A stretch of DNA of 25,647 bases from a virus: positions 1 to 25,647 of IMG/VR virus record IMGVR_UViG_3300019487_000090; one strand, given 5' to 3'. Below, one piece after another: positions 1-6,192 of the stretch (position 1 is its first letter; each line of letters begins with the position of its first letter). A program made the translations under genes and the position numbers. Under the pieces are notes generated by a model. The model saw only the letters and a program-made list of their open reading frames with translations. It ran no database searches and had not been told where the DNA came from.

Positions 1-110
1 CGACCATCGACCAACGACCATTGGCCAACGACCATTGGCCAACGACCATTGGCCAACGACCATTGGCCAACGACCATTGGCCAACGACCATTGGCCAACG
101 ACCATTGGCC
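1..110. repeat. 14-bp tandem repeat array, about 8 copies
   Basis: The unit CGACCATTGGCCAA is repeated head to tail from base 15 to the truncated last copy at 99-110. The first copy (1-14) differs by having TCGACC in place of TTGGCC. Each unit contains the 8-bp palindrome TTGGCCAA. The array begins at the window edge, so the true copy number is unknown. It ends directly before an AGGAGGATTGAC leader. It could be iteron-like protein binding sites or simple slippage expansion; nothing in the sequence decides this. Confidence 0.9.
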
Positions 111-124
111 GACAGGAGGATTGA

Positions 125-550
125 CAGGAGGAGTACGCGCGCCTGCGGGCGATCGCTGATCGTAAAGACGCTTGGGTAGACGCACGCCGAGGGAAGAATG
201 GTCGGGCGTCATATCATCCGGAGGAGGTTCCTGAAGACTGCCAGATTGAAAACACGGAACTGTCGGCTCTTGAGGTCTATGAGTTCCTGCACAATCCGCC
301 GGAGCAGTACTTCGCGTATGTGGGTGGTTGGGACCCGGTACGCAATCGGTGGGGCGGAGGTCCCCACGGCGAACTGACCACATGGGTGGGAGATCAGCTC
401 GGGACCGTCACCTTCGGCCGACGGTACGTTCTGCCCAACGGCAGCGCTCGCGTGCCGATCCGTGTCTATGGCATCAATGGTCGCGACTATCACGGCGCCT
501 ATTACGAGTCGTCGGGCAATTATGCGCGGATTCGCGCTTGCAAGGGATAG
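125..550 (+). CDS. Hypothetical phage protein, start codon missing or non-canonical
   Basis: An open frame runs from just after a TGA (122-124) to TAG at 548-550, giving about 141 residues that look coding throughout (EEYARLRAIADRKDAWVDAR near the start, VTFGRRYVLPNGSARVPIRV later). There is no ATG, GTG or TTG before the GTG at 320, which would cut off half of this plausible protein. CTG at 143 lies 11 bases after AGGAGG (126-131) and is the only near-cognate option. The leader AGGAGGATTGAC at 114-125 is the same one that precedes ATG in sibling genes (for example 2491), but no ATG follows it here. The start was probably lost by deletion or expansion beside the repeat array. Function unknown. 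Confidence 0.55.
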   Translation, partial: QEEYARLRAIADRKDAWVDARRGKNGRASYHPEEVPEDCQIENTELSALEVYEFLHNPPEQYFAYVGGWDPVRNRWGGGPHGELTTWVGDQLGTVTFGRRYVLPNGSARVPIRVYGINGRDYHGAYYESSGNYARIRACKG

Positions 551-574
551 GGGTTCCCCTCTCCCGTTGGTCAA

Positions 575-619
575 GATCGCAGAACGGATCGCAGAACGGA
601 TCGCAGAACGGATCGCAGG
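575..619. repeat. 12-bp tandem repeat (GATCGCAGAACG), 3.7 copies
   Basis: GATCGCAGAACG occurs three times at 575-610, followed by a partial GATCGCAGG that runs straight into the ribosome binding site of the gene at 635. The unit length is a multiple of three, so a shadow frame reads repeated Gln-Asn-Gly-Ser. As the repeat lies between two genes, it is best read as a slippage product in a leader. A small AGGGG-TT-CCCCT inverted repeat lies just upstream at 549-560. Confidence 0.85.
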
Positions 620-634
620 ATACAGGAGGATACC

Positions 635-847
635 ATGAAGCACCATACGACCGACCACGCCTATCGACAGGGCCGTCATGACGCGACTACGGCCATTGAG
701 AACGTGACGGCACGCGGCGAGAACGTTCACGCCTATATCAGCCGTCTGCTGGACCGGCTCGACAGCAGAGGCACCTTAGACCCGTACACCAGTGGAGCCC
801 GTTCTGCCCTCCTGGCAGCGCAGGACCACACACGGAGGTCTCATTGA
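635..847 (+). CDS. Small hypothetical protein (70 aa)
   Basis: The ATG at 635 follows a strong AGGAGGATACC leader. The 70-residue product is hydrophilic and rich in His and Arg (MKHHTTDHAYRQGRHDATTA...). It has a plausible helical middle (IENVTARGENVHAYISRLLDRL) and no membrane segment or recognised domain. Its TGA overlaps the next ATG as ATGA-type coupling (TGATG at 845-849), so it is probably co-translated with the following 53-residue gene. I do not recognise the family. The start is secure because of the ribosome binding site. Confidence 0.75.
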   Translation: MKHHTTDHAYRQGRHDATTAIENVTARGENVHAYISRLLDRLDSRGTLDPYTSGARSALLAAQDHTRRSH

Positions 848-1008
848 TGGAACGCAACTTTCGCGTTGTGTCTGTTACGGCGAGCGGATATCGCTTCGTG
901 GTCGCGTTAAGTACCACGAAAGCGGCAGCCTATAGAATGGCATGGTGTCTCCAACTTGCCGCGCGTCAGAGAACTCTGCTCACTCGCTATCTTGTCGAGG
1001 AGGTTTGA
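847..1008 (+). CDS. Small hypothetical protein (53 aa)
   Basis: The ATG at 847 overlaps the stop of the preceding gene (TGATG). The product begins MERNFRVVSVTASGYRFVVA and ends RYLVEEV. The N-terminal half has alternating hydrophobic residues suggesting a beta hairpin, followed by a helix (TTKAAAYRMAWCLQLAARQR). No domain recognised. The stop (1006-1008) lies inside the ribosome binding site of the next gene, the usual packing in this arm. Below normal ORF-length cut-offs, but the coupling and composition support it. Confidence 0.6.
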   Translation: MERNFRVVSVTASGYRFVVALSTTKAAAYRMAWCLQLAARQRTLLTRYLVEEV

Positions 1009-1021
1009 CATGTTGGCTTAG

Positions 1022-1375
1022 GTGTATCAGGCGGAACTGTTGTGTGAGGAGTGTGGTGAGAGAACGCGACGCGTCCTAGCCGCTATCGGCAAGCAACCTG
1101 AGCAGTGGAATGACGAACGCACCTTCGACTCGGACGACTATCCGAAGGGCCCCTACGCCAATGGTGGTGGAGAAGCAGAGACGCCCAACCACTGCGACCA
1201 TTGCCATGTGTTTCTGGAGAACCCTCTGACCTCCGACGGAGAGGAGTACTTTAGGGAAGCACTAGCACGTGGTAAGGGTAACGCTGAGGTATTAGCCGCG
1301 TGGGCCGATTGGTATAGCCGGCTCATTCCGGACGATGAGGAAGGCGAGGAAGACGAGGAACAAGCGGCGGCTTAG
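1022..1375 (+). CDS. Putative zinc-ribbon protein with displaced start
   Basis: The 117-residue product has two Cys pairs, C8-x2-C11 and C58-x2-C61, spaced as in a zinc ribbon, then a helical region and a very acidic tail (DDEEGEEDEEQ). The start is odd. An AGGAGG (998-1003) properly spaces an ATG at 1010, in the same frame, but its fourth codon is TAG (ATG TTG GCT TAG), and the frame then resumes with GTG at 1022. GTG is too far from the AGGAGG (18 bases) for direct initiation, so expression would need reinitiation after a three-residue leader. Otherwise the gene carries a nonsense mutation. Probably nucleic-acid binding if functional; family not recognised. Confidence 0.65.
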   Translation: MYQAELLCEECGERTRRVLAAIGKQPEQWNDERTFDSDDYPKGPYANGGGEAETPNHCDHCHVFLENPLTSDGEEYFREALARGKGNAEVLAAWADWYSRLIPDDEEGEEDEEQAAA

Positions 1376-1398
1376 CCCTGTTGGCGTCGACTCGTGTG

Positions 1399-1480
1399 AA
1401 GGTGGTCGGCCGACCACCTTACCCTCACAAGCGAGGGAACAGGCAATCATCCGCCCGAAGGGCAAACGCTCCAACGGAGC
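1399..1480. promoter_or_regulatory. Leader with one long palindrome and three small hairpins
   Basis: Bases 1399-1420 form a perfect 22-bp palindrome centred on CGGCCG. Three short stems follow at once. They are CCCTC/GAGGG (1422-1437, six-base loop), GCCC/GGGC (1453-1463, loop GAA) and GCTCC/GGAGC (1468-1480, loop AAC). They lie in the gap before the ribosome binding site of the gene at 1500. The palindrome could be an operator for a dimeric protein. The series of hairpins could instead be a structured leader RNA. No U-run follows, so a simple terminator is less likely. Confidence 0.6.
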
Positions 1481-1499
1481 AAGGATACAGGAGGGCACC

Positions 1500-2120
1500 A
1501 TGGCGTCTGGCATCATCGACACCCATGTGGGTATCGACTATGGAATGGGTCGCGCTAACGTCGACCGTGAGACAGGCATTCGGTACGGCGTGATTTCCCA
1601 GCATTCGCTTGACCTTCAAGCGTTCCACGACTCTGTTGAGCCAGTGTATCCCGGTCCTAACTGCCCCGAGTGTGGTGGGGACGTGATACCCGAAGGTGAG
1701 GTCAAGCATCGCGATCTTTGGCGCAAGCGTACCGCGTGGGGATGTTTCGACCACGCCTGCCTTGCTTGCCGCAAAGGGTTCGATTCTGGGGACTGCTACG
1801 GTGAAGAGGTCGACGGGTGGGAGTGTAACGACCCGGACTACGAACTGACCACGTGCCTTGATACGGACGTGATGGTGCTTCGTTCGCCCTACTACACGCA
1901 CGCGCAGTACTGTTCGCCGTGTGTGCCTGGCGCCGGCAGCCTTAACTCTCCCTGCAAGGACGGCCCGCGAGCGTACTGTTTCGGGCATGATTGGTTTGAG
2001 GGAGGAGTCGCACCATATCCTGTCTTTAGAACGAGTGACGATTCCGAGGTGTACCGCGCTGCCGACGGGTCGCGCGTTGACCCGGACGTGTCGGCCGACC
2101 ACGCTGCGACGGCAGCCTAG
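1500..2120 (+). CDS. Cysteine-rich conserved phage protein (206 aa)
   Basis: The ATG at 1500 has an AGGAGGGCACC leader. The frame is open further upstream to 1335, but that part overlaps the previous gene. The protein has several Cys pairs: C55-x2-C58, C87-x2-C90 and C138-x2-C141, plus C152 and C160. This suggests one or more zinc sites. The segment around TRETGIRYGV and the later SPYYTHAQYCSPCVPGAG and YCFGHDWFEGG blocks resemble a phage family I recall as widespread and uncharacterised. I infer a structural zinc fold with unknown role. It is followed after 16 bases by another small gene. Confidence 0.8.
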   Translation: MASGIIDTHVGIDYGMGRANVDRETGIRYGVISQHSLDLQAFHDSVEPVYPGPNCPECGGDVIPEGEVKHRDLWRKRTAWGCFDHACLACRKGFDSGDCYGEEVDGWECNDPDYELTTCLDTDVMVLRSPYYTHAQYCSPCVPGAGSLNSPCKDGPRAYCFGHDWFEGGVAPYPVFRTSDDSEVYRAADGSRVDPDVSADHAATAA

Positions 2121-2136
2121 CACGAGAGGAGAGGCC

Positions 2137-2340
2137 ATGTTGGGCAAGAAGGTTTTTGAGCTGATCGGTTTAGGGTGGTCTATTGTTCTGTGGCAGGATG
2201 GTCCTGACTCCTTTTCCGTCACGCAAGGCGATTATGAAAGAGTCTATCTCACTTACAATGACGCAGCAACGGCATTTGGCAACCGCGTCATGAAGACACT
2301 TGCTGATTTGGGCCGTCTTGGTTGCGAGGAGGACGAGTAG
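2137..2340 (+). CDS. Small hypothetical protein (67 aa)
   Basis: ATG at 2137 follows GAGAGGAGAGGCC. The product reads MLGKKVFELIGLGWSIVLWQ, then an acidic region and a helix (NDAATAFGNRVMKTLADLGRLG). The N-terminal part looks like an antiparallel beta unit rather than a membrane segment, since charged residues follow closely. The longer frame upstream of 2137 overlaps the previous gene and is discounted. TAG at 2338-2340 is one base before the next ATG (2342), indicating an operon with coupled translation. Function unknown. Confidence 0.75.
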   Translation: MLGKKVFELIGLGWSIVLWQDGPDSFSVTQGDYERVYLTYNDAATAFGNRVMKTLADLGRLGCEEDE

Positions 2341-2341
2341 C

Positions 2342-2494
2342 ATGGAAGAGCTTTACCGAATCAACGACGTCTTAACAGCGCTTGCCGAAGAGCTGGGTAT
2401 TCAGTTTCCAAACGACGAAACGAAGGACGAAGTACTTGACAGCCTAACTCACAAGGTTGCTGAGGCATTCGGATTCAGAGGAGGATTGACATGA
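2342..2494 (+). CDS. Small hypothetical protein (50 aa)
   Basis: ATG at 2342 lies one base after the previous stop, with GAGGAGGACGAG upstream as ribosome binding site inside the preceding gene. The product (MEELYRINDVLTALAEELGI...) is mostly helical and acidic, with a second helix DEVLDSLTHKVAEAFGF. Its TGA (2492-2494) overlaps the next ATG (ATGA). No domain recognised. Confidence 0.7.
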   Translation: MEELYRINDVLTALAEELGIQFPNDETKDEVLDSLTHKVAEAFGFRGGLT

Positions 2495-2655
2495 AGTGGT
2501 GGTTACTCACCTTTAACGCTCGGGGCGATTGGACGGGTACGGCAGGGTTTTACACTCACAAATGGGCGGAGGAGTACGCGCGACGGTATAAAGCCGCCTG
2601 TCCTGGCAGTCGCGTGGAAGTTTGGCCTAACGGATGGCAGGAGGCAGGAGAATGA
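2491..2655 (+). CDS. Small hypothetical protein (54 aa)
   Basis: ATG at 2491 follows a GAGGAGGATTGAC leader and overlaps the previous stop by four bases. The product begins MKWWLLTFNARGDWTGTAGF and contains THKWAEEYARRYKAACPGSR, a short beta-beta-alpha pattern. The EEYARR piece resembles the EEYAR at the damaged 5' end of the gene at 125, so the two may be distant relatives or share a recombined segment. The stop overlaps the next ATG (AATGA). Confidence 0.7.
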   Translation: MKWWLLTFNARGDWTGTAGFYTHKWAEEYARRYKAACPGSRVEVWPNGWQEAGE

Positions 2656-3044
2656 GACGGCCGACACTGGACACCTTCACGCGCGCATACGTCACTTGTG
2701 CCTTGTGGCTCCTTGACGAGGACCCGGGGCCCGGCGAATGGTCGGAACATGGGCGGTACACCATTGCCAACATTCACGGCGATACCCTTCGTCAAATGGT
2801 GGCCGACTGTCAAAGGTTCCAAGAGGATAACCCTGGGAACCTTGAAGAGGCATACGACTATGGGCTGACCGAAGTGCAAGCGGGTCATGACTTCTGGCTG
2901 AGTCGCAGCGGACATGGTGCAGGGTTCGTTGATCACGGAGACTCCGCCTGCTTCGATTGGCTGCAGAAAGCGGCAAGAGCGTTTGAGGAGTTTGACCTTT
3001 ACTTCGGAAATACGGGCCGGATCTATGGTTATCCGATCGGATAG
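2652..3044 (+). CDS. Conserved phage protein with DFWLSRSGHGAGF motif
   Basis: ATG at 2652 is chosen over an in-frame ATG at 2634 because AGGAGG (2639-2644) sits 7 bases before it and it overlaps the previous stop. The 130-residue protein contains AYVTCALWLLDEDPG near the N-terminus and HDFWLSRSGHGAGFVDHGD near the C-terminus. I recall this pair of motifs from an uncharacterised family common in phages of many hosts. The conserved Asp, Arg, His and Gly residues look like an enzymatic or binding site, but no activity is known to me. It sits in the small-gene operon. Confidence 0.85.
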   Translation: MRRPTLDTFTRAYVTCALWLLDEDPGPGEWSEHGRYTIANIHGDTLRQMVADCQRFQEDNPGNLEEAYDYGLTEVQAGHDFWLSRSGHGAGFVDHGDSACFDWLQKAARAFEEFDLYFGNTGRIYGYPIG

Positions 3045-3066
3045 CAGGATAGACAGGAGGATACCC

Positions 3067-3648
3067 ATGCAAGCTACCATCATGCACCACGGTTGCGAGA
3101 TTTCGTTCTGCGATACGGACGTGGTTAATTGCAGTGAATATGGCGGAAATCTTAACGACGATGGAGGCATGAATCGTTATTACAGTTGTCATTCGTTTCT
3201 GATTCACAACTATGGGCTTACGCTTGCGGTCGTCTTTGCTGCCAACGAAGGCGATTCGCTCGACATTGCCGTTGACGCGGGCAAACTCGATCGATTCAAG
3301 GTGTCGGATAAAGACATGGCCGACTATGGGGACACTGAGGAGGAGAGGGACGAACGACTCACCTACCTTGGGAACGCCAGTGAAGCGTTTGACATTGAGT
3401 CCCTTGATATCATCAAGCTGACAAATCCGCCATTCTCCCTGGTGGCCCTATTCCGCGCGGCGGCCAACGAGTCAGTGGAAGCGGCGAACGTGACCCATGA
3501 GAAGGAACGCTCTCGGCTATCGCGTGACCTCTCGTACTATCAGCTTATGGTCGAGTCAGCCAGGGAGAACCTTCGCCGCGGCAACCCCGACGGCGCCATG
3601 GCCGCTCTCTTGCGCGTGGAAGAGCTTATTCGCGAGGAGGTGCGCTAA
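3067..3648 (+). CDS. Hypothetical protein (193 aa) with C-terminal coiled-coil
   Basis: ATG at 3067 follows a textbook ACAGGAGGATACCC leader. The frame is open upstream but overlaps the preceding gene. Residues 1-120 are mixed alpha/beta with several acidic patches (YGDTEEERDERL). From about residue 130 the sequence is helical and heptad-like (EKERSRLSRDLSYYQLMVESARENLRRG, then AMAALLRVEELIREEVR), which suggests oligomerisation. No catalytic motif recognised. The next gene starts within 10 bases of its stop. Confidence 0.75.
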   Translation: MQATIMHHGCEISFCDTDVVNCSEYGGNLNDDGGMNRYYSCHSFLIHNYGLTLAVVFAANEGDSLDIAVDAGKLDRFKVSDKDMADYGDTEEERDERLTYLGNASEAFDIESLDIIKLTNPPFSLVALFRAAANESVEAANVTHEKERSRLSRDLSYYQLMVESARENLRRGNPDGAMAALLRVEELIREEVR

Positions 3649-3656
3649 CCCTGGCT

Positions 3657-3995
3657 TTGCGTTACTGCGGCGAACTGACCGTCCGCGTTCACTTCAACGG
3701 ATCTGACTATCAAGGAACGATCAGTCATGCGGGTCGGCACCTTTGGACGTTCGCCGATCTGTGCGCGCCGAGAGTCGGGTGGGGACATGGTATCGGGTAC
3801 GACAGCTCCGAAGCGTATGACCGCGCGGCCGAAGGTGCTGTCGGCTTCGGGTCCTACTACACTACGCACAACCAAGGGCATGACGTTCCTCCTTGGGCAC
3901 CGACGCCTGAGAACGCCGATACCATTGGCGAACGCTCGGAACTGTCCTGCGACGGGTCCGGTGAGTATATCATCCGTCGCAGGAGGGAGGGTTGA
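3657..3995 (+). CDS. Conserved phage hypothetical protein (112 aa), non-ATG start
   Basis: The product (RYCGELTVRVHFNGSDYQGTI..., GYDSSEAYDRAAEGAVGF, TTHNQGHDVPPWAPT) reads as a coherent small beta-rich phage protein. No ATG is available. TTG at 3657 or CTG at 3651 are the candidate starts, 11 to 17 bases after GAGGAGG in the end of the previous gene, so translation probably depends on coupling to that gene's stop (3646-3648). The second half of the sequence around SYYTTHNQG seems familiar from phage genomes, but I cannot name a function. Confidence 0.7.
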   Translation: MRYCGELTVRVHFNGSDYQGTISHAGRHLWTFADLCAPRVGWGHGIGYDSSEAYDRAAEGAVGFGSYYTTHNQGHDVPPWAPTPENADTIGERSELSCDGSGEYIIRRRREG

Positions 3996-3998
3996 TAG

Positions 3999-4250
3999 AT
4001 GGCAGCGTGGTCACTCTATGGCGTTTTCGCCGGCAGCAAGTGGGGCATGACAACCAATAAGCGCGAAGCGTTGCGCGCGGCCAAGGAACACAAGGGGTAT
4101 GTTCGCCTGATGGCGTACCCGCGCGATACTCACTATTGGGACCCACGCACCTTTATCGTTTGCTCCGACCCGCTCGCGGATTTCCGCGCGGAGGAAGAGC
4201 GGGTCGCGCGACATCTGCTTGATGGCCTTTCATCGGCGCCGATCGCTTGA
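3999..4250 (+). CDS. Small hypothetical protein (83 aa)
   Basis: ATG at 3999 lies behind AGGAGGGAGGG, three bases after the previous stop. The product starts MAAWSLYGVFAGSKWGMTTN and continues with KREALRAAKEHKGYVRLMAY, compatible with a small beta-alpha-beta fold, then an acidic helical C-terminus. It is the last gene before the 115-base repeat-containing gap at 4251-4365. Family not recognised. Confidence 0.75.
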   Translation: MAAWSLYGVFAGSKWGMTTNKREALRAAKEHKGYVRLMAYPRDTHYWDPRTFIVCSDPLADFRAEEERVARHLLDGLSSAPIA

Positions 4251-4260
4251 CGTTCGCTTT

Positions 4261-4344
4261 ACCCTACGCAGAGAATGCGCGCTCGCTGCGAGCGTAGGGT
4301 TTGCCGCGGTACGCGCGGCCGGTGTTTGCCGCGGTACGCGCGGC
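4261..4344. repeat. Inverted repeat plus duplicated 21-bp element
   Basis: ACCCTACGC (4261-4269) and its exact complement GCGTAGGGT (4292-4300) form a 9-bp stem with a 22-base spacer. Directly after it a 21-bp element beginning GTTTGCCGCGGTACGC is present twice, at 4299-4319 and 4324-4344. Each copy contains the palindromic-looking CCGCGGTACGCGCGG core. This fills most of the gap before the gene at 4366. It could be a transcription stop followed by operator-like repeats for the next gene. No U-run follows the stem. Confidence 0.65.
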
Positions 4345-4365
4345 GAGGGATAAGGAGGAAGTACC

Positions 4366-4779
4366 ATGACTAAGACAGAGAAGTGTGCCCAGTACCAGGA
4401 TTCGCTTGAATTCCTGCGCGACCTTTGCCCTCCCGGCACAAAGGTGTATACGATTCTTCGGCGTGTCGCTGCAAGCGGTATGACACGATGGCTAGATGTG
4501 GTGGTGATGCGAGACGGAGAACCGTACCGAATCACCTGGCACGTTGCGCAACTCGGCATTGCAACATACTGCCGGCAGCGCGAGGCGCTTAAGGTCGGCG
4601 GTTGTGGTCAGGATGCAGGATTCGCCGTTGTCTATCACCTTGGTGCGATTCTATACCCGGATGGGTTTACCTGTATCGGCGCGACGTGTCGATCTAATGA
4701 CCACTTCAATGGCGATAGGGACCGTACGCCTCACCACCACGCTTCGGGCGGATACGCTCTCGATCATTCATGGCTGTAA
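4366..4779 (+). CDS. Conserved phage protein with GYALDHSWL-type C-terminus
   Basis: ATG at 4366 follows AAGGAGGAAGTACC. The 137-residue protein has the order LRDLCPPGTKVYTILRRVAASGM, LKVGGCGQDAGFAVVYHLG, CIGATCRSNDHFNGD and HHHASGGYALDHSWL. I recall this arrangement from an uncharacterised protein family present in many actinobacterial and proteobacterial phages. Conserved His, Asp and Cys residues in the C-terminal third could bind metal; that is inference. It starts a new block of the operon after the repeat-rich gap. Confidence 0.85.
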   Translation: MTKTEKCAQYQDSLEFLRDLCPPGTKVYTILRRVAASGMTRWLDVVVMRDGEPYRITWHVAQLGIATYCRQREALKVGGCGQDAGFAVVYHLGAILYPDGFTCIGATCRSNDHFNGDRDRTPHHHASGGYALDHSWL

Positions 4780-4791
4780 GGGTTTCGGTCA

Positions 4792-5031
4792 ATGACACTC
4801 TATTCCTATCATGGTCGCATGCTCGCGCCCATCGGCTCCTATCGTTACCTTGCGGCACACACGCGCGACGATGGACCGCCGATTTATGGTCACGCGCCGA
4901 TCTATGGTACGCGCGTACGTTTGTTGCCAGCCACGCGGCGGGTTGCGCACCAGGTTTTGACGCCTGCGTTCGGCGAACTGGTTTGGATCAATGTTCCGCA
5001 TACCAATGCCACACTTGACAGTGTTGAGTAG
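4792..5031 (+). CDS. Small hypothetical protein (79 aa)
   Basis: ATG at 4792 is 12 bases after the preceding stop with only a weak AAGGG upstream. This frame is preferred over two overlapping frames because its product (MTLYSYHGRMLAPIGSYRYL, later TPAFGELVWINVPH) has ordinary amino acid composition and because its TAG (5029-5031) is embedded in the next ribosome binding site, as usual here. No domain recognised. The start is uncertain. Confidence 0.55.
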   Translation: MTLYSYHGRMLAPIGSYRYLAAHTRDDGPPIYGHAPIYGTRVRLLPATRRVAHQVLTPAFGELVWINVPHTNATLDSVE

Positions 5032-5041
5032 GAGGATACCA

Positions 5042-5497
5042 ATGCCCGCTTATGTCCCGTTTCGCGATGTGCCCAAAGGAGCGATTTTCCGATTTGTCGG
5101 GGACGATGAAGGGGTTCGATGGGAGAAGTATGACTCAGACGGTTACTTTCCCAAAGGGGGAGGAGGAAGTTGGGGTTACATCTGCTGTGACCCGGAACGA
5201 CTTTGCCGCCTGTTGGAGTCTCTCCAGCTTGCCGAGAGGTGTGAAGTGACTGATACACTAGGCCGGGTCGAAGCGTTAGCCGATGCCATCATGACCGAGG
5301 TGTGGCGGTTGCAGACAGTGGGAGCTTTACCCGCCGACGTGCGCTCTTTTGAGGATCTACATGACCATTGCGACGCGAACACGCTCGTTGACGTCGCGCC
5401 ATTCGTTGAGGGGTTGGATCAGGAATACGGCAGGCTCATTGTCAACGCGGCGCAGGGAATGGTCGACGCGCGGCTGAGACAGGGGGAGGCGCGATGA
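5042..5497 (+). CDS. Hypothetical protein (151 aa)
   Basis: ATG at 5042 follows TAGGAGGATACCA. Residues 1-60 form a beta-rich domain (VPFRDVPKGAIFRFVGDDEG, then a Gly-rich turn KGGGGSWGYICC), and the rest is helical (LGRVEALADAIMTEVWRLQ, LIVNAAQGMVDARLRQ). The N-terminal pattern, a short domain beginning with FRDVPKGAIF, resembles small phage proteins I have seen, but without known function. The stop overlaps the next ATG (GATGA). Confidence 0.75.
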   Translation: MPAYVPFRDVPKGAIFRFVGDDEGVRWEKYDSDGYFPKGGGGSWGYICCDPERLCRLLESLQLAERCEVTDTLGRVEALADAIMTEVWRLQTVGALPADVRSFEDLHDHCDANTLVDVAPFVEGLDQEYGRLIVNAAQGMVDARLRQGEAR

Positions 5498-5598
5498 GAT
5501 ATTACGCCGATATGGCAGAGAAGGCAGAGGGGCTCCCTGCCCCCCCTGGTAAGGAGGCTGCTTCGGCGCCATGCCGCTCAACTCTGGTGGTCGGGTAG
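5494..5598 (+). CDS. Very small ORF (34 aa)
   Basis: ATG at 5494 overlaps the previous stop by four bases and follows GGGGGAGG. The product (MRYYADMAEKAEGLPAPPGK...) is short, Pro/Ala rich and unrecognised. Coupling and ribosome binding site support translation, but the peptide may have no independent function. About 50 bases without a gene follow before the next ribosome binding site. Confidence 0.45.
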   Translation: MRYYADMAEKAEGLPAPPGKEAASAPCRSTLVVG

Positions 5599-5648
5599 TT
5601 CGCCCGACACGCTGAGCATTTGCTTTCTGGACGATTAGGAGGATTGAA

Positions 5649-6014
5649 ATGCGGCTAGACGAACGCACTACGGAGCGGTTGCTTCTCGCCTATGGTGACC
5701 TGCCCTTCCCCGGCGGCATATTTTTCATACTACGCCCAGAGGTCAAAGGTCACCAGTGGCGCCGCGATTTCATTCCCGCTCTACTTCGGTACGCATCGCA
5801 CCTGACGGGCCGACCCGCCACGAAACGGAACCGATTAAGGGGCGGAATCACTTCGTTGATATCTGGCGTGGATGGTTTCACGCCCGACGAGGAGATGCTT
5901 TACATCACGAACGCGCGCGATGGCCGGAGCGCTCACCACTGGGCCTGGTACAACCCTGCCACGCGCGAGCTTGAGTATATCCAGGGGCCACAGCCCCAAA
6001 CTCAGGAGGATTGA
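5649..6014 (+). CDS. Hypothetical protein (121 aa)
   Basis: ATG at 5649 follows TAGGAGGATTGAA. The product begins MRLDERTTERLLLAYGDLPF and has a central basic segment (RPATKRNRLRGGITSLISG) and a C-terminal aromatic patch (HHWAWYNPATRELEYIQG). The C-terminus could be a beta hairpin. No domain recognised. Its last codons (Gln-Glu-Asp) and stop are formed by the next gene's AGGAGGATTGA leader. Confidence 0.7.
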   Translation: MRLDERTTERLLLAYGDLPFPGGIFFILRPEVKGHQWRRDFIPALLRYASHLTGRPATKRNRLRGGITSLISGVDGFTPDEEMLYITNARDGRSAHHWAWYNPATRELEYIQGPQPQTQED

Positions 6015-6015
6015 C

Positions 6016-6192
6016 ATGGGATACTTCACCGTTCGCGGCACCTCGGGTGCTTGGTTCGTGCTCTCGCCGACTGGCGAGCCGATCGGCGACAGCCGCGGCC
6101 CGATTACGTTTGCCAGTTTGCGCGCGGCGTTGCGGTTCGCCGATGCGATGAAGCTGCCTGTGGCCCTGGTGGAAACGGAAGAAGAGACATGA
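6016..6192 (+). CDS. Small hypothetical protein (58 aa)
   Basis: ATG at 6016 has the leader CAGGAGGATTGAC. The product reads MGYFTVRGTSGAWFVLSPTG, then PITFASLRAALRFADAMKLP, a beta hairpin plus helix layout seen in several small proteins of this arm. The frame upstream of 6016 overlaps another gene and is ignored. The stop overlaps the next ATG (GACATGAC). Confidence 0.7.
   Translation: MGYFTVRGTSGAWFVLSPTGEPIGDSRGPITFASLRAALRFADAMKLPVALVETEEET

Noticed and set aside
1-110. CRISPR array
   Set aside because: The 14-bp units are directly adjacent with no spacers, so it is a simple tandem repeat.
328-681. ORF reading repeated Gln-Asn-Gly-Ser
   Set aside because: It is the shadow of the 12-bp repeat and of a better coding frame; it overlaps two genes and has no ribosome binding site.
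1010-1375. TAG recoding in the zinc-ribbon gene
   Set aside because: TAG terminates several nearby genes (548, 2338, 5029), so reassigned TAG is not supported.
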